A stretch of 64,000 nucleotides of DNA from Escherichia sp. E4742 (GCF_005843885.1 NZ_CP040443.1:4712001-4776000), one strand, 5' to 3'. Counted from the stretch's first letter, positions 1 through 8,952 are shown. Numbers and translations are program-made. Notes: generated from the sequence alone by a model not told the origin.

Positions 1-126
1 CGCCATCCCGGCGATACCGAAGTTGTTACCACGGCGAGACGTTTCATGTTTAGAAAGCCCGGCCAGACTGAAGATAAACAGGATCGCGGCAACAATGTAT
101 GCAGCTGTAACTAATCCTCCAGACAT
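1..126 (-). CDS. pntB: NAD(P) transhydrogenase subunit beta, N-terminal fragment
   Basis: Only the first 42 codons lie in the window; the gene runs off the left edge. The fragment begins MSGGLVTAAYIVAAILFIFS, one hydrophobic helix, followed by the LSKHETSRRGNNFGIAGM stretch typical of PntB. PntB is the membrane and NADP(H)-binding subunit of the proton-translocating transhydrogenase of the inner membrane, which uses proton-motive force to make NADPH from NADH. The start lies 10 bp after the pntA stop, so the two form one operon with pntA first. Identification is by family memory and context. Confidence 0.93.
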   Translation of the reverse strand, partial: MSGGLVTAAYIVAAILFIFSLAGLSKHETSRRGNNFGIAGMA

Positions 127-136
127 ATGTTACCCC

Positions 137-1669
137 TTAGTTTTTGCGAAACATTTTCAGCATGCGCTGAGTCACGGTAAAGCCACCGAAAATATTAATG
201 CTGGCGATAAGCACCGCGATAAAACTAAGGAAGCTAACCCAGCCGCCCTGGCCAATCTGCAATAGAGCTCCGACAACAATAATCCCTGAAATCGCGTTAG
301 TAACCGACATCAGCGGCGTATGCAACGCGTGGGAGACATTCCACACCACGTAATAACCTACGACGCAGGCCAGCGCGAAAACGGTAAAGTGCCCGAGGAA
401 TTCTTTCGGTGCTACGCTTGCCAACCAGCCGAAAAGGATGATTGCCAGCGCCATCAGCGCATATTTACGCCACGGTGAGCAGGCACATTTTTCTTCGGTT
501 TTAACATCAGGTGCCGCTTTCTGTGCTGCCTGCGGTTGGACTGAAACCTGAATCGGCGGCGCCGGCCAGGTAATTTCGCCAGAACGGATTACGGTCACGC
601 CGCGAATCACCACATCATCAAAATCAACCGTGATATTGCCGTCTTTCTCTTTGCACAACAGTTTCAGAAGATTGACAAGGTTGGTGCCATAAAGCTGTGA
701 GGATTGCGTCGGCAGGCGACCAGGAAGATCGGTGTAGCCAATCACTTTGACGCCATTCTCCGTGGTGAAGATTTCGCCCGGCACGGTGTATTCACAGTTA
801 CCACCGTTTTGCGCTGCCAGGTCGACAATCACACTACCCGACTTCATAGAATCAACCATTTCGCGGGTAATCAGTTTCGGTGCCGGTTTGCCTGGAATAA
901 GCGCGGTGGTCACAATGATATCGACCTCTTTTGCCTGGGCGGCAAAGAGCTCCATTTCTGCTTTGATGAACGCTTCCGACATCACTTTGGCGTAACCATC
1001 GCCGCTACCTGCTTCCTCTTTAAAATCCAACTCGAGGAACTCCGCGCCCATACTTTGAACTTGTTCTTTCACTTCCGGGCGGGTATCGAATGCACGCACA
1101 ATTGCGCCGAGGCTGTTTGCTGCACCAATGGCGGCCAGACCTGCAACACCCGCACCAATAACCATCACTTTTGCTGGCGGCACTTTACCTGCTGCGGTGA
1201 TTTGCCCGGTAAAGAAACGCCCAAACTCATGAGCCGCTTCAACAATGGCGCGATAGCCGGCGATATTCGCCATCGAACTTAACGCATCAAGCGATTGCGC
1301 GCGAGAAATGCGTGGTACAGAGTCCATCGCCATCACCGTCACGTTACGCTCTGCGAGTTTTTGCATTAACTCCGGATTCTGCGCGGGCCAGATGAAGCTC
1401 ACCAGCGTGGTTCCCGGATTTAGTAACGCAATTTCATCATCTAACGGCGCATTGACCTTCAGAATGATCTCTGACTGCCAGACGTTATTCCCTTCTACAA
1501 TTTCGGCGCCCGCTTGCACAAACGCTTTATCGTCAAAACTAGCCAGTTGACCTGCGCCGCTCTCTACCGCGACGGTAAAACCTAGTTTCAGCAACTGCTC
1601 CACTGTTTTCGGCGTTGCTGCAACACGGGTTTCATTGGTTAACCGTTCTCTTGGTATGCCAATTCGCAT
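137..1669 (-). CDS. pntA: NAD(P) transhydrogenase subunit alpha
   Basis: 510 residues from the ATG giving MRIGIPRERL; an upstream in-frame extension is not supported, because this start gives the usual PntA length. The N-terminal two thirds are the NAD(H)-binding domain I, related to alanine dehydrogenase, with a Rossmann glycine motif (VMVIGAGVAGLAAIGAANSL, about residues 167-186). After a Pro/Ala/Lys linker containing two Cys, four hydrophobic helices (about 400-500) form part of the membrane domain. The protein works with PntB in the inner membrane to transfer hydride from NADH to NADP+ coupled to proton entry. It is the first gene of pntAB. It reads leftward, and its promoter must lie in the long gap shared with the divergent ydgH. 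Confidence 0.97.
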   Translation of the reverse strand: MRIGIPRERLTNETRVAATPKTVEQLLKLGFTVAVESGAGQLASFDDKAFVQAGAEIVEGNNVWQSEIILKVNAPLDDEIALLNPGTTLVSFIWPAQNPELMQKLAERNVTVMAMDSVPRISRAQSLDALSSMANIAGYRAIVEAAHEFGRFFTGQITAAGKVPPAKVMVIGAGVAGLAAIGAANSLGAIVRAFDTRPEVKEQVQSMGAEFLELDFKEEAGSGDGYAKVMSEAFIKAEMELFAAQAKEVDIIVTTALIPGKPAPKLITREMVDSMKSGSVIVDLAAQNGGNCEYTVPGEIFTTENGVKVIGYTDLPGRLPTQSSQLYGTNLVNLLKLLCKEKDGNITVDFDDVVIRGVTVIRSGEITWPAPPIQVSVQPQAAQKAAPDVKTEEKCACSPWRKYALMALAIILFGWLASVAPKEFLGHFTVFALACVVGYYVVWNVSHALHTPLMSVTNAISGIIVVGALLQIGQGGWVSFLSFIAVLIASINIFGGFTVTQRMLKMFRKN

Positions 1670-2191
1670 GATATTCCCTTCCATCGGTTTTATTGATGAT
1701 GGTTTGCCTGTGTTTTTGATACACAAGCCGCTCATGTACGAGCTAAATGTTACTCCGTTAAAATAAAATAGTAACAAACGCCTATAACGTACTGAAAATA
1801 ATGCCTGTGATCTAGCGTCAAAAATCAGTATTTCGGCGTGAACTCGCAAAATATTAACGATTCAGCCTTGATAGCGGGATAAACACCATAGAACACAGGA
1901 TAATGGGCGATAATTGTCTTTGATAATCAGGTAAAACATGAGATTTCACCGACGCCAGCTACCGGTTAACATTAAATTAACTTATACAATTCAGCCAGTT
2001 CAGTCATTCTTCTGTTGTTGTGGCTATTTTTTAAGCGCGGATGCTCATTCGATCAGATTTAAAATCAAATCAAGAAGTCTGATATGAAAAAATCACGCAG
2101 ACAGTTACACACTTTAAATGCAATAATCAGCCACGTTTCTCGTTAATAACAATACCAGTACCTGGTTTGCGCAAGGCGAAGGATTATTTTT
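1670..2191. other. Intergenic region between divergent pntA and ydgH
   Basis: About 520 bp without a gene. It must hold the promoters of pntAB (leftward) and ydgH (rightward). It is AT-rich, with several A/T runs around 1975-2110. I see no strong hairpin, no tRNA-like element and no ORF with a credible ribosome site. The ydgH ribosome site is weak (AAGGATT before the ATG). Confidence 0.6.
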
Positions 2192-3136
2192 ATGAAGCTT
2201 AAGAACACCCTCCTGGCGTCGGCACTGCTTTCTGCTACGGCATTTTCCGTTAACGCAGCAACAGAACTGACACCGGAGCAAGCGGCAGCGGTTAAACCTT
2301 TTGACCGTGTAGTGGTTACCGGTCGTTTCAATGCCATTGGCGAAGCGGTTAAAGCCGTTTCCCGTCGCGCTGATAAAGAAGGCGCCGCCTCTTTTTATGT
2401 TGTCGACACTTCAGATTTCGGTAACAGCGGTAACTGGCGTGTAGTTGCCGATCTTTATAAAGCCGATGCTGAAAAAGCAGAAGCTGATAAGAATCGCGTT
2501 TTTAATGGTGTTATTGAACTGCCTAAAGACCAGGCTGTTTTGATCGAACCGTATGACACCGTTACCGTCCAGGGCTTCTTCCGCAGCCAGCCGGAAGTGA
2601 ACGATGCCATCACCAAAGCAGCAAAAGCGAAAGGTGCCTACTCTTACTACATCGTTCGCCAGATAGATGCCAACCAGGGCGGCAACCAGCGTATTACTGC
2701 GTTCATCTACAAACAAGATGCTAAAAAACGCATCGTCCAGAGCCCGGATGTGATCCCTGCGGATTCTGATGCTGGTCGCGCGGCACTGGCCGCAGGTGGC
2801 GAAGCCGCGAAGAAAGTTGAAATCCCGGGCGTTGCCACCACTGCATCACCAAGTGCTGAAGTTGGTCGTTTCTTTGAAACTCAGTCCTCAAAAGGTGGAC
2901 GTTACACTGTCACGCTTCCTGACGGCACCAAAGTAGAAGAACTGAACAAAGCGACCGCAGCAATGATGGTCCCGTTCGATAGCATTAAGTTCTCGGGTAA
3001 CTACGGCAACATGACCGAAGTCTCCTACCAGGTTGCTAAACGTGCCGCGAAGAAAGGTGCTAAGTATTACCACATCACCCGCCAGTGGCAGGAACGTGGT
3101 AACAACCTGACCATCAGTGCAGACCTGTATAAATAA
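2192..3136 (+). CDS. ydgH: Periplasmic protein with three YhcN-type (DUF1471) domains
   Basis: 314 residues. The N-terminus is a clear Sec signal peptide (MKLKNTLLASALLSATAFSV, cut after NAA around residue 23), so the product is periplasmic. Three copies of a roughly 55-residue domain are visible, each beginning with a PFD/PYD motif and ending with an xxLYK or xxIYK strand: about 35-92, 112-170 and 257-314. Between copies 2 and 3 is a low-complexity Ala/Glu/Lys linker. The YhcN/BhsA/McbA family is linked to stress and biofilm phenotypes, but most members have one domain; the triple copy is characteristic of YdgH. The biochemical role is not known to me. It is a single gene followed by a strong terminator. 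Confidence 0.93.
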   Translation: MKLKNTLLASALLSATAFSVNAATELTPEQAAAVKPFDRVVVTGRFNAIGEAVKAVSRRADKEGAASFYVVDTSDFGNSGNWRVVADLYKADAEKAEADKNRVFNGVIELPKDQAVLIEPYDTVTVQGFFRSQPEVNDAITKAAKAKGAYSYYIVRQIDANQGGNQRITAFIYKQDAKKRIVQSPDVIPADSDAGRAALAAGGEAAKKVEIPGVATTASPSAEVGRFFETQSSKGGRYTVTLPDGTKVEELNKATAAMMVPFDSIKFSGNYGNMTEVSYQVAKRAAKKGAKYYHITRQWQERGNNLTISADLYK

Positions 3137-3153
3137 CTATTCAGTATCACATT

Positions 3154-3187
3154 AAGGCGGCTTTATGCCGCCTTTCAGATTTTTAGC
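3154..3187 (+). terminator. Terminator of ydgH
   Basis: Perfect 8-bp stem AAGGCGGC / GCCGCCTT with loop TTTAT, followed by TCAGATTTTT. It starts 18 bp after the ydgH stop. Confidence 0.85.
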
Positions 3188-3320
3188 TACAAATTTTCCC
3201 GCAACCATTGCATGCCGCCACTTCTCTTCGTAAAATCCCGCGCTTTAGTGGCATTCACCATTTTTATGCGTTTTGCCCTAATATTTATTCTTCTGAACAC
3301 GTTTTAAACACTGGATATCG

Positions 3321-4703
3321 ATGGAAAAGAAACTGGGACTGAGCGCACTCACCGCGCTGGTATTAAGCTCAATGCTGGGCGCGGGTGTTTTCAGTCTGCC
3401 GCAAAATATGGCGGCGGTTGCCAGCCCGGCAGCACTGCTCATCGGCTGGGGTATTACTGGCGCTGGCATCTTATTGCTGGCCTTTGCCATGCTGATCCTG
3501 ACACGCATTCGTCCCGACCTTGACGGCGGTATTTTTACCTATGCACGGGAAGGATTTGGCGAGTTAATCGGCTTCTGCTCCGCATGGGGATACTGGCTAT
3601 GTGCGGTTATCGCCAACGTCTCTTATCTGGTTATCGTCTTTTCCGCATTAAGTTTCTTCACCGATACGCCGGAACTACGCCTGTTTGGCGATGGTAACAC
3701 CTGGCAATCGATCGTCGGTGCATCGGCATTGTTGTGGATTGTTCACTTTTTGATTCTGCGCGGCGTACAAACCGCCGCCAGCATTAACCTGGTGGCGACA
3801 TTGGCAAAATTATTGCCGCTTGGTTTGTTTATTGTGCTGGCGATGATGATGTTCAAACTGGACACCTTCAAGCTCGACTTTACTGGCCTTGCGCTTGGCG
3901 TGCCGGTATGGGAACAGGTGAAAAACACCATGCTAATCACACTGTGGGTATTCATTGGTGTGGAAGGTGCGGTGGTTGTTTCTTCACGCGCGCGGAATAA
4001 ACATGATGTTGGCAAAGCAACGCTTCTGGCGGTGCTTTCTGCACTGGGCGTTTATTTATTGGTCACGCTGCTTTCGCTAGGGGTGGTTGCTCGTCCTGAA
4101 CTGGCTGAGATTCGTAACCCGTCTATGGCCGGTCTGATGGTGAAAATGATGGGGCCGTGGGGCGAGATTATCATCGCTGCCGGATTGATCGTTTCTGTTT
4201 GTGGCGCGTATTTAAGCTGGACCATTATGGCGGCAGAAGTCCCCTTCCTGGCAGCTACCCATAAGGCATTCCCGCGTATTTTTGCGCGCCAGAATGCACA
4301 AGCAGCGCCGTCTGCCTCGCTATGGCTGACCAACATCTGCGTGCAAATTTGTCTGGTGCTGATTTGGCTGACGGGTTCCGATTACAACACGTTGCTGACC
4401 ATCGCCTCAGAAATGATTCTGGTGCCCTATTTCCTGGTTGGCGCGTTCTTGTTGAAAATCGCTACTCGTCCGCTGCATAAAGCGGTAGGTGTCGGTGCCT
4501 GCATTTATGGCTTATGGTTATTATACGCTTCAGGCCCAATGCACCTGTTGTTGTCCGTCGTTCTGTATGCGCCAGGGCTGCTGGTTTTCCTGTACGCGCG
4601 TAAAACGCATACACATGATAATGTACTGAATCGTCAGGAAATGGTGCTGATTGGCATGCTGTTAATTGCCGCAGTTCCGGCAACCTGGATGCTGGTGGGA
4701 TAA
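3321..4703 (+). CDS. ydgI: Basic amino-acid antiporter, APC family (putative arginine/ornithine exchanger)
   Basis: 460 residues with about 12 to 13 hydrophobic helices and no signal peptide. The start MEKKLGLSALTALVLSSMLG leads straight into the first helix, which carries the GAGVFSLPQNM motif typical of the APC superfamily ArcD/basic amino acid antiporter group. The conserved GVEGAVVVSSRARNKHDVG segment (about 212-230) is also typical of ArcD-like exchangers. The protein should sit in the inner membrane and exchange arginine for ornithine or a similar pair; substrate is by homology only. folM follows 37 bp downstream on the same strand and may be cotranscribed. The ribosome site before this ATG is poor. 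Confidence 0.9.
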   Translation: MEKKLGLSALTALVLSSMLGAGVFSLPQNMAAVASPAALLIGWGITGAGILLLAFAMLILTRIRPDLDGGIFTYAREGFGELIGFCSAWGYWLCAVIANVSYLVIVFSALSFFTDTPELRLFGDGNTWQSIVGASALLWIVHFLILRGVQTAASINLVATLAKLLPLGLFIVLAMMMFKLDTFKLDFTGLALGVPVWEQVKNTMLITLWVFIGVEGAVVVSSRARNKHDVGKATLLAVLSALGVYLLVTLLSLGVVARPELAEIRNPSMAGLMVKMMGPWGEIIIAAGLIVSVCGAYLSWTIMAAEVPFLAATHKAFPRIFARQNAQAAPSASLWLTNICVQICLVLIWLTGSDYNTLLTIASEMILVPYFLVGAFLLKIATRPLHKAVGVGACIYGLWLLYASGPMHLLLSVVLYAPGLLVFLYARKTHTHDNVLNRQEMVLIGMLLIAAVPATWMLVG

Positions 4704-4740
4704 CTTTCGTCCCATCGTATGCTTGCAAAGGAGATTAACG

Positions 4741-5463
4741 ATGGGGAAAACCCAGCCCTTGCCAATATTAATCACTGGTGGAGGCCGTCGTATCGGCCTC
4801 GCTCTCGCCTGGCATTTCATTCATCAAAAGCAACCTGTGATTGTCAGCTATCGAACGCACTATCCTGCCATTGATGGACTGATTAATGCGGGTGCGCTGT
4901 GTATTCAGGCTGATTTTTCAACGAACGACGGCGTGATGGCGTTTGCCGATGAAGTGTTAAAAACCACCCACGGCCTGCGTGCCATTTTGCATAACGCCAG
5001 TGCGTGGATGGCAGAAAAACCAGGTACTCCACTGACTGATGTTCTGGCCTGCATGATGCAGATCCATGTTAATACCCCCTACCTGCTCAACCATGCGCTG
5101 GAAAGATTACTGCGCGGTCACGGACACGCCGCCAGCGATATAATTCACTTCACCGATTATGTGGTGGAGCGCGGAAGCGACAAACATATTGCCTATGCTG
5201 CAAGCAAAGCGGCACTGGATAATATGACCCGTTCGTTTGCCCGCAAATTGGCACCGGAAGTGAAAGTGAATTCTATTGCGCCATCGCTGATCCTGTTTAA
5301 CGAGCATGATGATGCCGAATATCGCCAACAGGCGCTGAATAAATCACTGATGAAAACCGCGCCTGGTGAGAAAGAAGTTATCGATCTTGTCGATTACTTA
5401 CTCACCAGTTGCTTTGTAACCGGACGCAGTTTCCCGCTTGATGGCGGCCGTCATTTGCGTTAA
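4741..5463 (+). CDS. folM: Dihydromonapterin reductase / dihydrofolate reductase, SDR family
   Basis: 240 residues from the ATG preceded by AAAGGAG, which is a much better start than upstream in-frame alternatives that would lie inside ydgI. It is a short-chain dehydrogenase/reductase: glycine motif ITGGGRRIGLALAW near residues 12-25, NAS motif (LHNASAW) near 87, and catalytic YAASK near 155. The TGX3GXG arginines are the pteridine-reductase type that prefers NADPH. FolM reduces dihydromonapterin to tetrahydromonapterin and has weak dihydrofolate reductase activity. The stop codon overlaps the convergent ydgC stop by 4 bp. Confidence 0.94.
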   Translation: MGKTQPLPILITGGGRRIGLALAWHFIHQKQPVIVSYRTHYPAIDGLINAGALCIQADFSTNDGVMAFADEVLKTTHGLRAILHNASAWMAEKPGTPLTDVLACMMQIHVNTPYLLNHALERLLRGHGHAASDIIHFTDYVVERGSDKHIAYAASKAALDNMTRSFARKLAPEVKVNSIAPSLILFNEHDDAEYRQQALNKSLMKTAPGEKEVIDLVDYLLTSCFVTGRSFPLDGGRHLR

Positions 5464-5795
5464 TGCAGCTTCATCCAGCAAATAATTAGCACCCATGCGC
5501 TTAACCCCCAGCACGCAACAGAACCCACAAAAGCAGCGGGCAAGCGCATGATTCCGGTGAAATACCACAACGACGCCAGATAAACAAAATAGGGAATAAT
5601 CGACCACATACTGAAAACGATTGTGGCGCGTAAAGCTTCAATGCCGCGTTCACTGACAACAATATAATGCGCGATGAGCGCAAAGGTCGGGAAAAGCGGG
5701 ATCAGCCCGGCGATATAGTAATTTTTCGTTTTTGCTAATACACCAATCAACACCACCACCAGCGCACCAAGCGCAGCTTTGATTACCAGCCCCAT
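5460..5795 (-). CDS. ydgC: Small inner-membrane protein, GlpM family
   Basis: 111 residues, almost entirely hydrophobic, with about four transmembrane helices (roughly 2-20, 26-46, 58-77, 85-108) joined by short polar loops. It resembles the GlpM-like family of small bacterial inner-membrane proteins, whose function is unclear. It converges on folM and shares four bases with it at the stop codons (TTAA). The start MGLVIKAALG is the first in-frame Met after the divergent rstA promoter region. Confidence 0.88.
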   Translation of the reverse strand: MGLVIKAALGALVVVLIGVLAKTKNYYIAGLIPLFPTFALIAHYIVVSERGIEALRATIVFSMWSIIPYFVYLASLWYFTGIMRLPAAFVGSVACWGLSAWVLIICWMKLH

Positions 5796-5850
5796 TTTTT
5801 TGCCTTAACACTTCCATAACAAGTCATCTGTAGAATACCCGATGCAACCT

Positions 5851-5867
5851 TGTTTAGAAACGATTGA
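5851..5867 (+). promoter_or_regulatory. PhoP box upstream of rstA
   Basis: TGTTTA-GAAAC-GATTGA: two hexamers of the PhoP direct repeat (consensus near GGTTTA) separated by 5 bp, about 57 bp upstream of the rstA ATG. The second half-site is degenerate. rstA is an established PhoPQ target in E. coli, which supports the call. Confidence 0.72.
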
Positions 5868-5923
5868 TAGTAAGTAAAATCAGCGCGGTGTATTGTGACG
5901 CTTTTATATCTGCCGTGAATAAT

Positions 5924-6643
5924 ATGAACACTATCGTATTTGTGGAAGATGACACAGAAGTCGGTTCACTGATTGCTGCGTACCTGGCAAAGCATGATAT
6001 GCAGGTTACCGTGGAACCGCGCGGCGACCATGCCGAAGAGACAATTCTGCGGGAAAATCCGGATCTGGTGCTGCTCGATATCATGCTGCCTGGCAAAGAC
6101 GGAATGTCCATCTGCCGCGATTTACGCGCAAAGTGGTCCGGGCCGATTGTTCTGCTGACCTCTCTCGATAGCGATATGAACCACATTCTGGCGCTGGAAA
6201 TGGGCGCCTGCGACTATATTCTCAAAACAACGCCCCCCGCTGTTCTGTTGGCGCGTTTACGTTTACATTTGCGTCAGAACGAACAAGCGACGCTGACCAA
6301 AGGTATTCAGGAAACGTCTCTGACACCTTACAAACCATTGCATTTCGGTACGTTAACTATCGACCCCATCAACCGAGTAGTAACGCTTGCTAACCATGAG
6401 ATTTCACTCTCGACGGCTGATTTTGAATTGTTATGGGAACTAGCCACCCATGCCGGACAAATTATGGACCGCGATGCGCTGCTGAAGAATTTACGCGGCG
6501 TCAGTTATGACGGGCTGGATCGTAGCGTGGATGTAGCTATTTCGCGGTTACGAAAAAAACTGCTCGATAACGCTGCCGAACCCTACCGCATTAAAACCGT
6601 TCGTAACAAAGGCTATCTTTTTGCGCCTCATGCGTGGGAATAA
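5924..6643 (+). CDS. rstA: Response regulator RstA (OmpR/PhoB family)
   Basis: 239 residues from the ATG of MNTIVFVEDD; an in-frame GTG lies nine bases upstream and a longer frame starts at 5864, but this start places the receiver domain at its normal N-terminus. Receiver domain about 1-115: acidic pair E8/D9, phosphoacceptor D52 (LVLLDIMLPGKDG) and K101. Winged-helix DNA-binding domain about 135-235, ending in the RTVRNKGYLF motif typical of OmpR/PhoB proteins. It acts with RstB, 3 bp downstream, and controls genes for acid tolerance, curli and iron uptake. A PhoP box lies just upstream. Confidence 0.96.
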   Translation: MNTIVFVEDDTEVGSLIAAYLAKHDMQVTVEPRGDHAEETILRENPDLVLLDIMLPGKDGMSICRDLRAKWSGPIVLLTSLDSDMNHILALEMGACDYILKTTPPAVLLARLRLHLRQNEQATLTKGIQETSLTPYKPLHFGTLTIDPINRVVTLANHEISLSTADFELLWELATHAGQIMDRDALLKNLRGVSYDGLDRSVDVAISRLRKKLLDNAAEPYRIKTVRNKGYLFAPHAWE

Positions 6644-6646
6644 ACG

Positions 6647-7948
6647 ATGAAAAAACTGTTTATCCAGTTTTATCTTTTGCTGTTTGTCTGCTTTCTGGTG
6701 ATGTCTCTACTGGTTGGCCTGGTGTACAAATTTACCGCCGAACGTGCAGGCAAACAGTCGCTGGATGATTTGATGAACAGTTCGCTGTATCTGATGCGTA
6801 GCGAATTACGCGAGATCCCTCCGCACGACTGGGGAAAAACGCTGAAGGAGATGGATTTAAATCTCTCTTTCGATCTGCGCGTCGAGCCGCTGAGTAAATA
6901 TCATCTCGATAAAAACGCCATGCACCGATTGCGTGGCGGAGAGATTGTTGCTCTGGATGATCAGTACACTTTTTTACAGCGTATCCCGCGCAGCCACTAC
7001 GTGCTTGCCGTGGGTCCCGTTCCTTATCTTTATTTCCTCCATCAAATGCGTTTGCTTGATATCGTGCTGATCGCCTTTATTGCCATCTCCCTCGCCTTTC
7101 CGGTGTTTATCTGGATGCGTCCGCACTGGAAAGACATGTTAAAACTGGAAGCGGCGGCGCAACGATTCGGCGATGGGCATCTCAATGAACGTATTCACTT
7201 TGATGATGGTTCAAGCTTTGAGCGACTTGGCGTGGCGTTTAACCAGATGGCGGACAATATCAACGCGTTGATTGCCAGTAAAAAGCAGCTTATCGATGGC
7301 ATTGCCCATGAACTGCGAACGCCATTAGTGCGTCTGCGTTATCGGCTGGAGATGAGCGACAACCTGAACGCCATAGAGTCCCAGGCCTTGAATCGCGATA
7401 TCAGTCAACTGGAAGCCTTAATTGAAGAACTGCTGACTTATGCCCGGCTCGATCGCCCACAAAATGAATTGCATCTTAGCGAACCAGACCTGCCGTTGTG
7501 GCTGTCAACACATCTGCAAGATATTCAGGCACTAACTCCCGATAAAACGGTACGGATAAAAACCATCATGCAAGGTCATTACGCGGCGCTGGATATGCGC
7601 TTAATGGAGCGCGTGCTGGATAACTTACTCAACAACGCCCTGCGCTACTGCCATTCAACCGTTGAAACCAGCCTGCTACTGGCAGGAAACAGAGCAACAT
7701 TGATTGTTGAAGATGATGGTCCGGGAATTGCGGCAGAAAATCGCGAGCATATCTTTGAACCCTTTGTTCGCCTCGATCCTAGTCGGGACCGCGCAACTGG
7801 CGGCTGTGGGCTGGGACTGGCGATAGTCCACTCTATCGCTCTGGCTATGGGCGGCACAGTCAATTGTGACACCAGTGACCTGGGGGGCGCCCGTTTCGCG
7901 TTCAGCTGGCCACTGTGGCACAACATCCCCCAATTTACTTCTGCCTGA
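6647..7948 (+). CDS. rstB: Sensor histidine kinase RstB
   Basis: 433 residues. Transmembrane helix about 5-28, periplasmic sensor loop about 30-135, second helix about 137-157, HAMP linker 158-210, then the dimerisation/phosphoacceptor helix with DGIAHELRTPLVRLRYR (His221 by my count). The ATPase domain has the N box LDNLLNNALRY and G1 box VEDDGPGIA, a G2-like GGCGLGLAIV, and it is complete at the C-terminus. It is an inner-membrane kinase that phosphorylates RstA. It follows rstA by 3 bp, so translation is probably coupled. The next gene downstream is tus, behind its own TerB site. Confidence 0.96.
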   Translation: MKKLFIQFYLLLFVCFLVMSLLVGLVYKFTAERAGKQSLDDLMNSSLYLMRSELREIPPHDWGKTLKEMDLNLSFDLRVEPLSKYHLDKNAMHRLRGGEIVALDDQYTFLQRIPRSHYVLAVGPVPYLYFLHQMRLLDIVLIAFIAISLAFPVFIWMRPHWKDMLKLEAAAQRFGDGHLNERIHFDDGSSFERLGVAFNQMADNINALIASKKQLIDGIAHELRTPLVRLRYRLEMSDNLNAIESQALNRDISQLEALIEELLTYARLDRPQNELHLSEPDLPLWLSTHLQDIQALTPDKTVRIKTIMQGHYAALDMRLMERVLDNLLNNALRYCHSTVETSLLLAGNRATLIVEDDGPGIAAENREHIFEPFVRLDPSRDRATGGCGLGLAIVHSIALAMGGTVNCDTSDLGGARFAFSWPLWHNIPQFTSA

Positions 7949-7990
7949 CGCCAAACGCACGGTGGTTAAGTTGTCGTCAATATGCTATAA

Positions 7991-8013
7991 ATAAAGTATG
8001 TTGTAACTAAAGT
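7991..8013 (+). other. terB: Replication terminus site TerB (Tus-binding site)
   Basis: The conserved Ter core GTATGTTGTAACTAAAG lies here, ending 9 bp before the tus ATG, exactly where TerB is known to sit in E. coli. The G at 7996 pairs with the C6 base of the Tus-Ter lock, so the blocking face points to lower coordinates: forks moving rightward in this window would be stopped. Because the site overlaps the tus promoter region, Tus represses its own gene. The bases left of the core differ slightly from the TerB sequence I remember. Confidence 0.92.
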
Positions 8014-8022
8014 GGTAATTTT

Positions 8023-8952
8023 ATGGCCCCTTACGATCTTGTTGACCGACTCAATACGATCTTTCGCCAGATGGAACAAGAACTGGCAGCGTTTGCCGCT
8101 GAACTTGAACAGCACAAGTTGCTGGTTGCCCGCGTGTTCTCGTTACCGGAGGTCAAAAAGGAGGATGAGCATAATCCGCTTAATCGCATTGAGGTTAAGC
8201 AACATCTCGGGAAAGAAGCGCAGGCGCTGGCACTGCGTCATTTCCGCCATTTGTTTATTCAACAACAGTCCGAAAATCGCAGCAGCAAGGCGGCTGTTCG
8301 TCTGCCTGGAGTGTTGTGCTATCAGGTCGATAACCTTTCACAAACGGCGCTGGCAAGTCATATACAGCGCATCAACCAACTTAAAACCACTTTCGAGCAT
8401 ATCGTTACGGTTGAGTCAGAACTGCCTACGGCAGCGCGTTTTGAATGGGTACATCGTCATTTGCCGGGGCTGATTACCCTTAACGCTTATCGCACGCTCA
8501 CCGTTCTGCACGACCCCGCTACTTTACGTTTTGGCTGGGCGAATAAACATATTATTAAAAATTTGCATCGTGATGAGGTGCTGGCGCAGTTGGAAAAGAG
8601 CCTGAAATCGCCACGTAGCGTTGCACCGTGGACGCGCGAGGAGTGGCAGGGAAAACTGGAACGCGAGTATCAGGATATTGCCGCCCTGCCACAGGACGCG
8701 AAGTTAAAAATCAAACGTCCGGTGAAGGTTCAGCCAATTGCCCGTGTCTGGTACAAGGGGGATCAAAAACAAGTTCAGCACGCCTGCCCGACACCGCTTA
8801 TCGCGCTGATTAATCGGGATAACGGCGCAGGCATGCCGGACGTTGGCGAGCTGTTAAATTACGATGCCGACAATGTGCAACATCGTTTTAAACCCCAGCC
8901 GCAGCCGCTTCGTTTGATCATTCCCCGACTGCACCTGTATGTTGCAGATTAA
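8023..8952 (+). CDS. tus: Replication terminus site-binding protein Tus
   Basis: 309 residues, the normal Tus length. The ATG lies 9 bp after TerB with no strong Shine-Dalgarno, as expected of a weakly expressed autorepressed gene. The sequence is rich in basic residues (for example KLKIKRPVKVQPIARVWYKG, about 228-247), which form the DNA-gripping strands between the alpha and beta domains; the conserved IKNLHRDEVL segment also stands out. Tus binds Ter sites as a monomer and stops DnaB helicase approaching from the non-permissive side, confining fork fusion to the terminus. The gene converges on fumC with a 4-bp stop overlap. Confidence 0.97.
   Translation: MAPYDLVDRLNTIFRQMEQELAAFAAELEQHKLLVARVFSLPEVKKEDEHNPLNRIEVKQHLGKEAQALALRHFRHLFIQQQSENRSSKAAVRLPGVLCYQVDNLSQTALASHIQRINQLKTTFEHIVTVESELPTAARFEWVHRHLPGLITLNAYRTLTVLHDPATLRFGWANKHIIKNLHRDEVLAQLEKSLKSPRSVAPWTREEWQGKLEREYQDIAALPQDAKLKIKRPVKVQPIARVWYKGDQKQVQHACPTPLIALINRDNGAGMPDVGELLNYDADNVQHRFKPQPQPLRLIIPRLHLYVAD

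Noticed and set aside
704..1282. 192-codon plus-strand frame inside pntA
   Set aside because: Antisense to a well-supported gene, Cys/His-rich nonsense translation, no start signal.
4691..4698. Chi octamer GCTGGTGG at the ydgI end
   Set aside because: A genuine Chi sequence, but such octamers are very common in E. coli and this one says nothing specific about the locus, so Chi sites are not listed.
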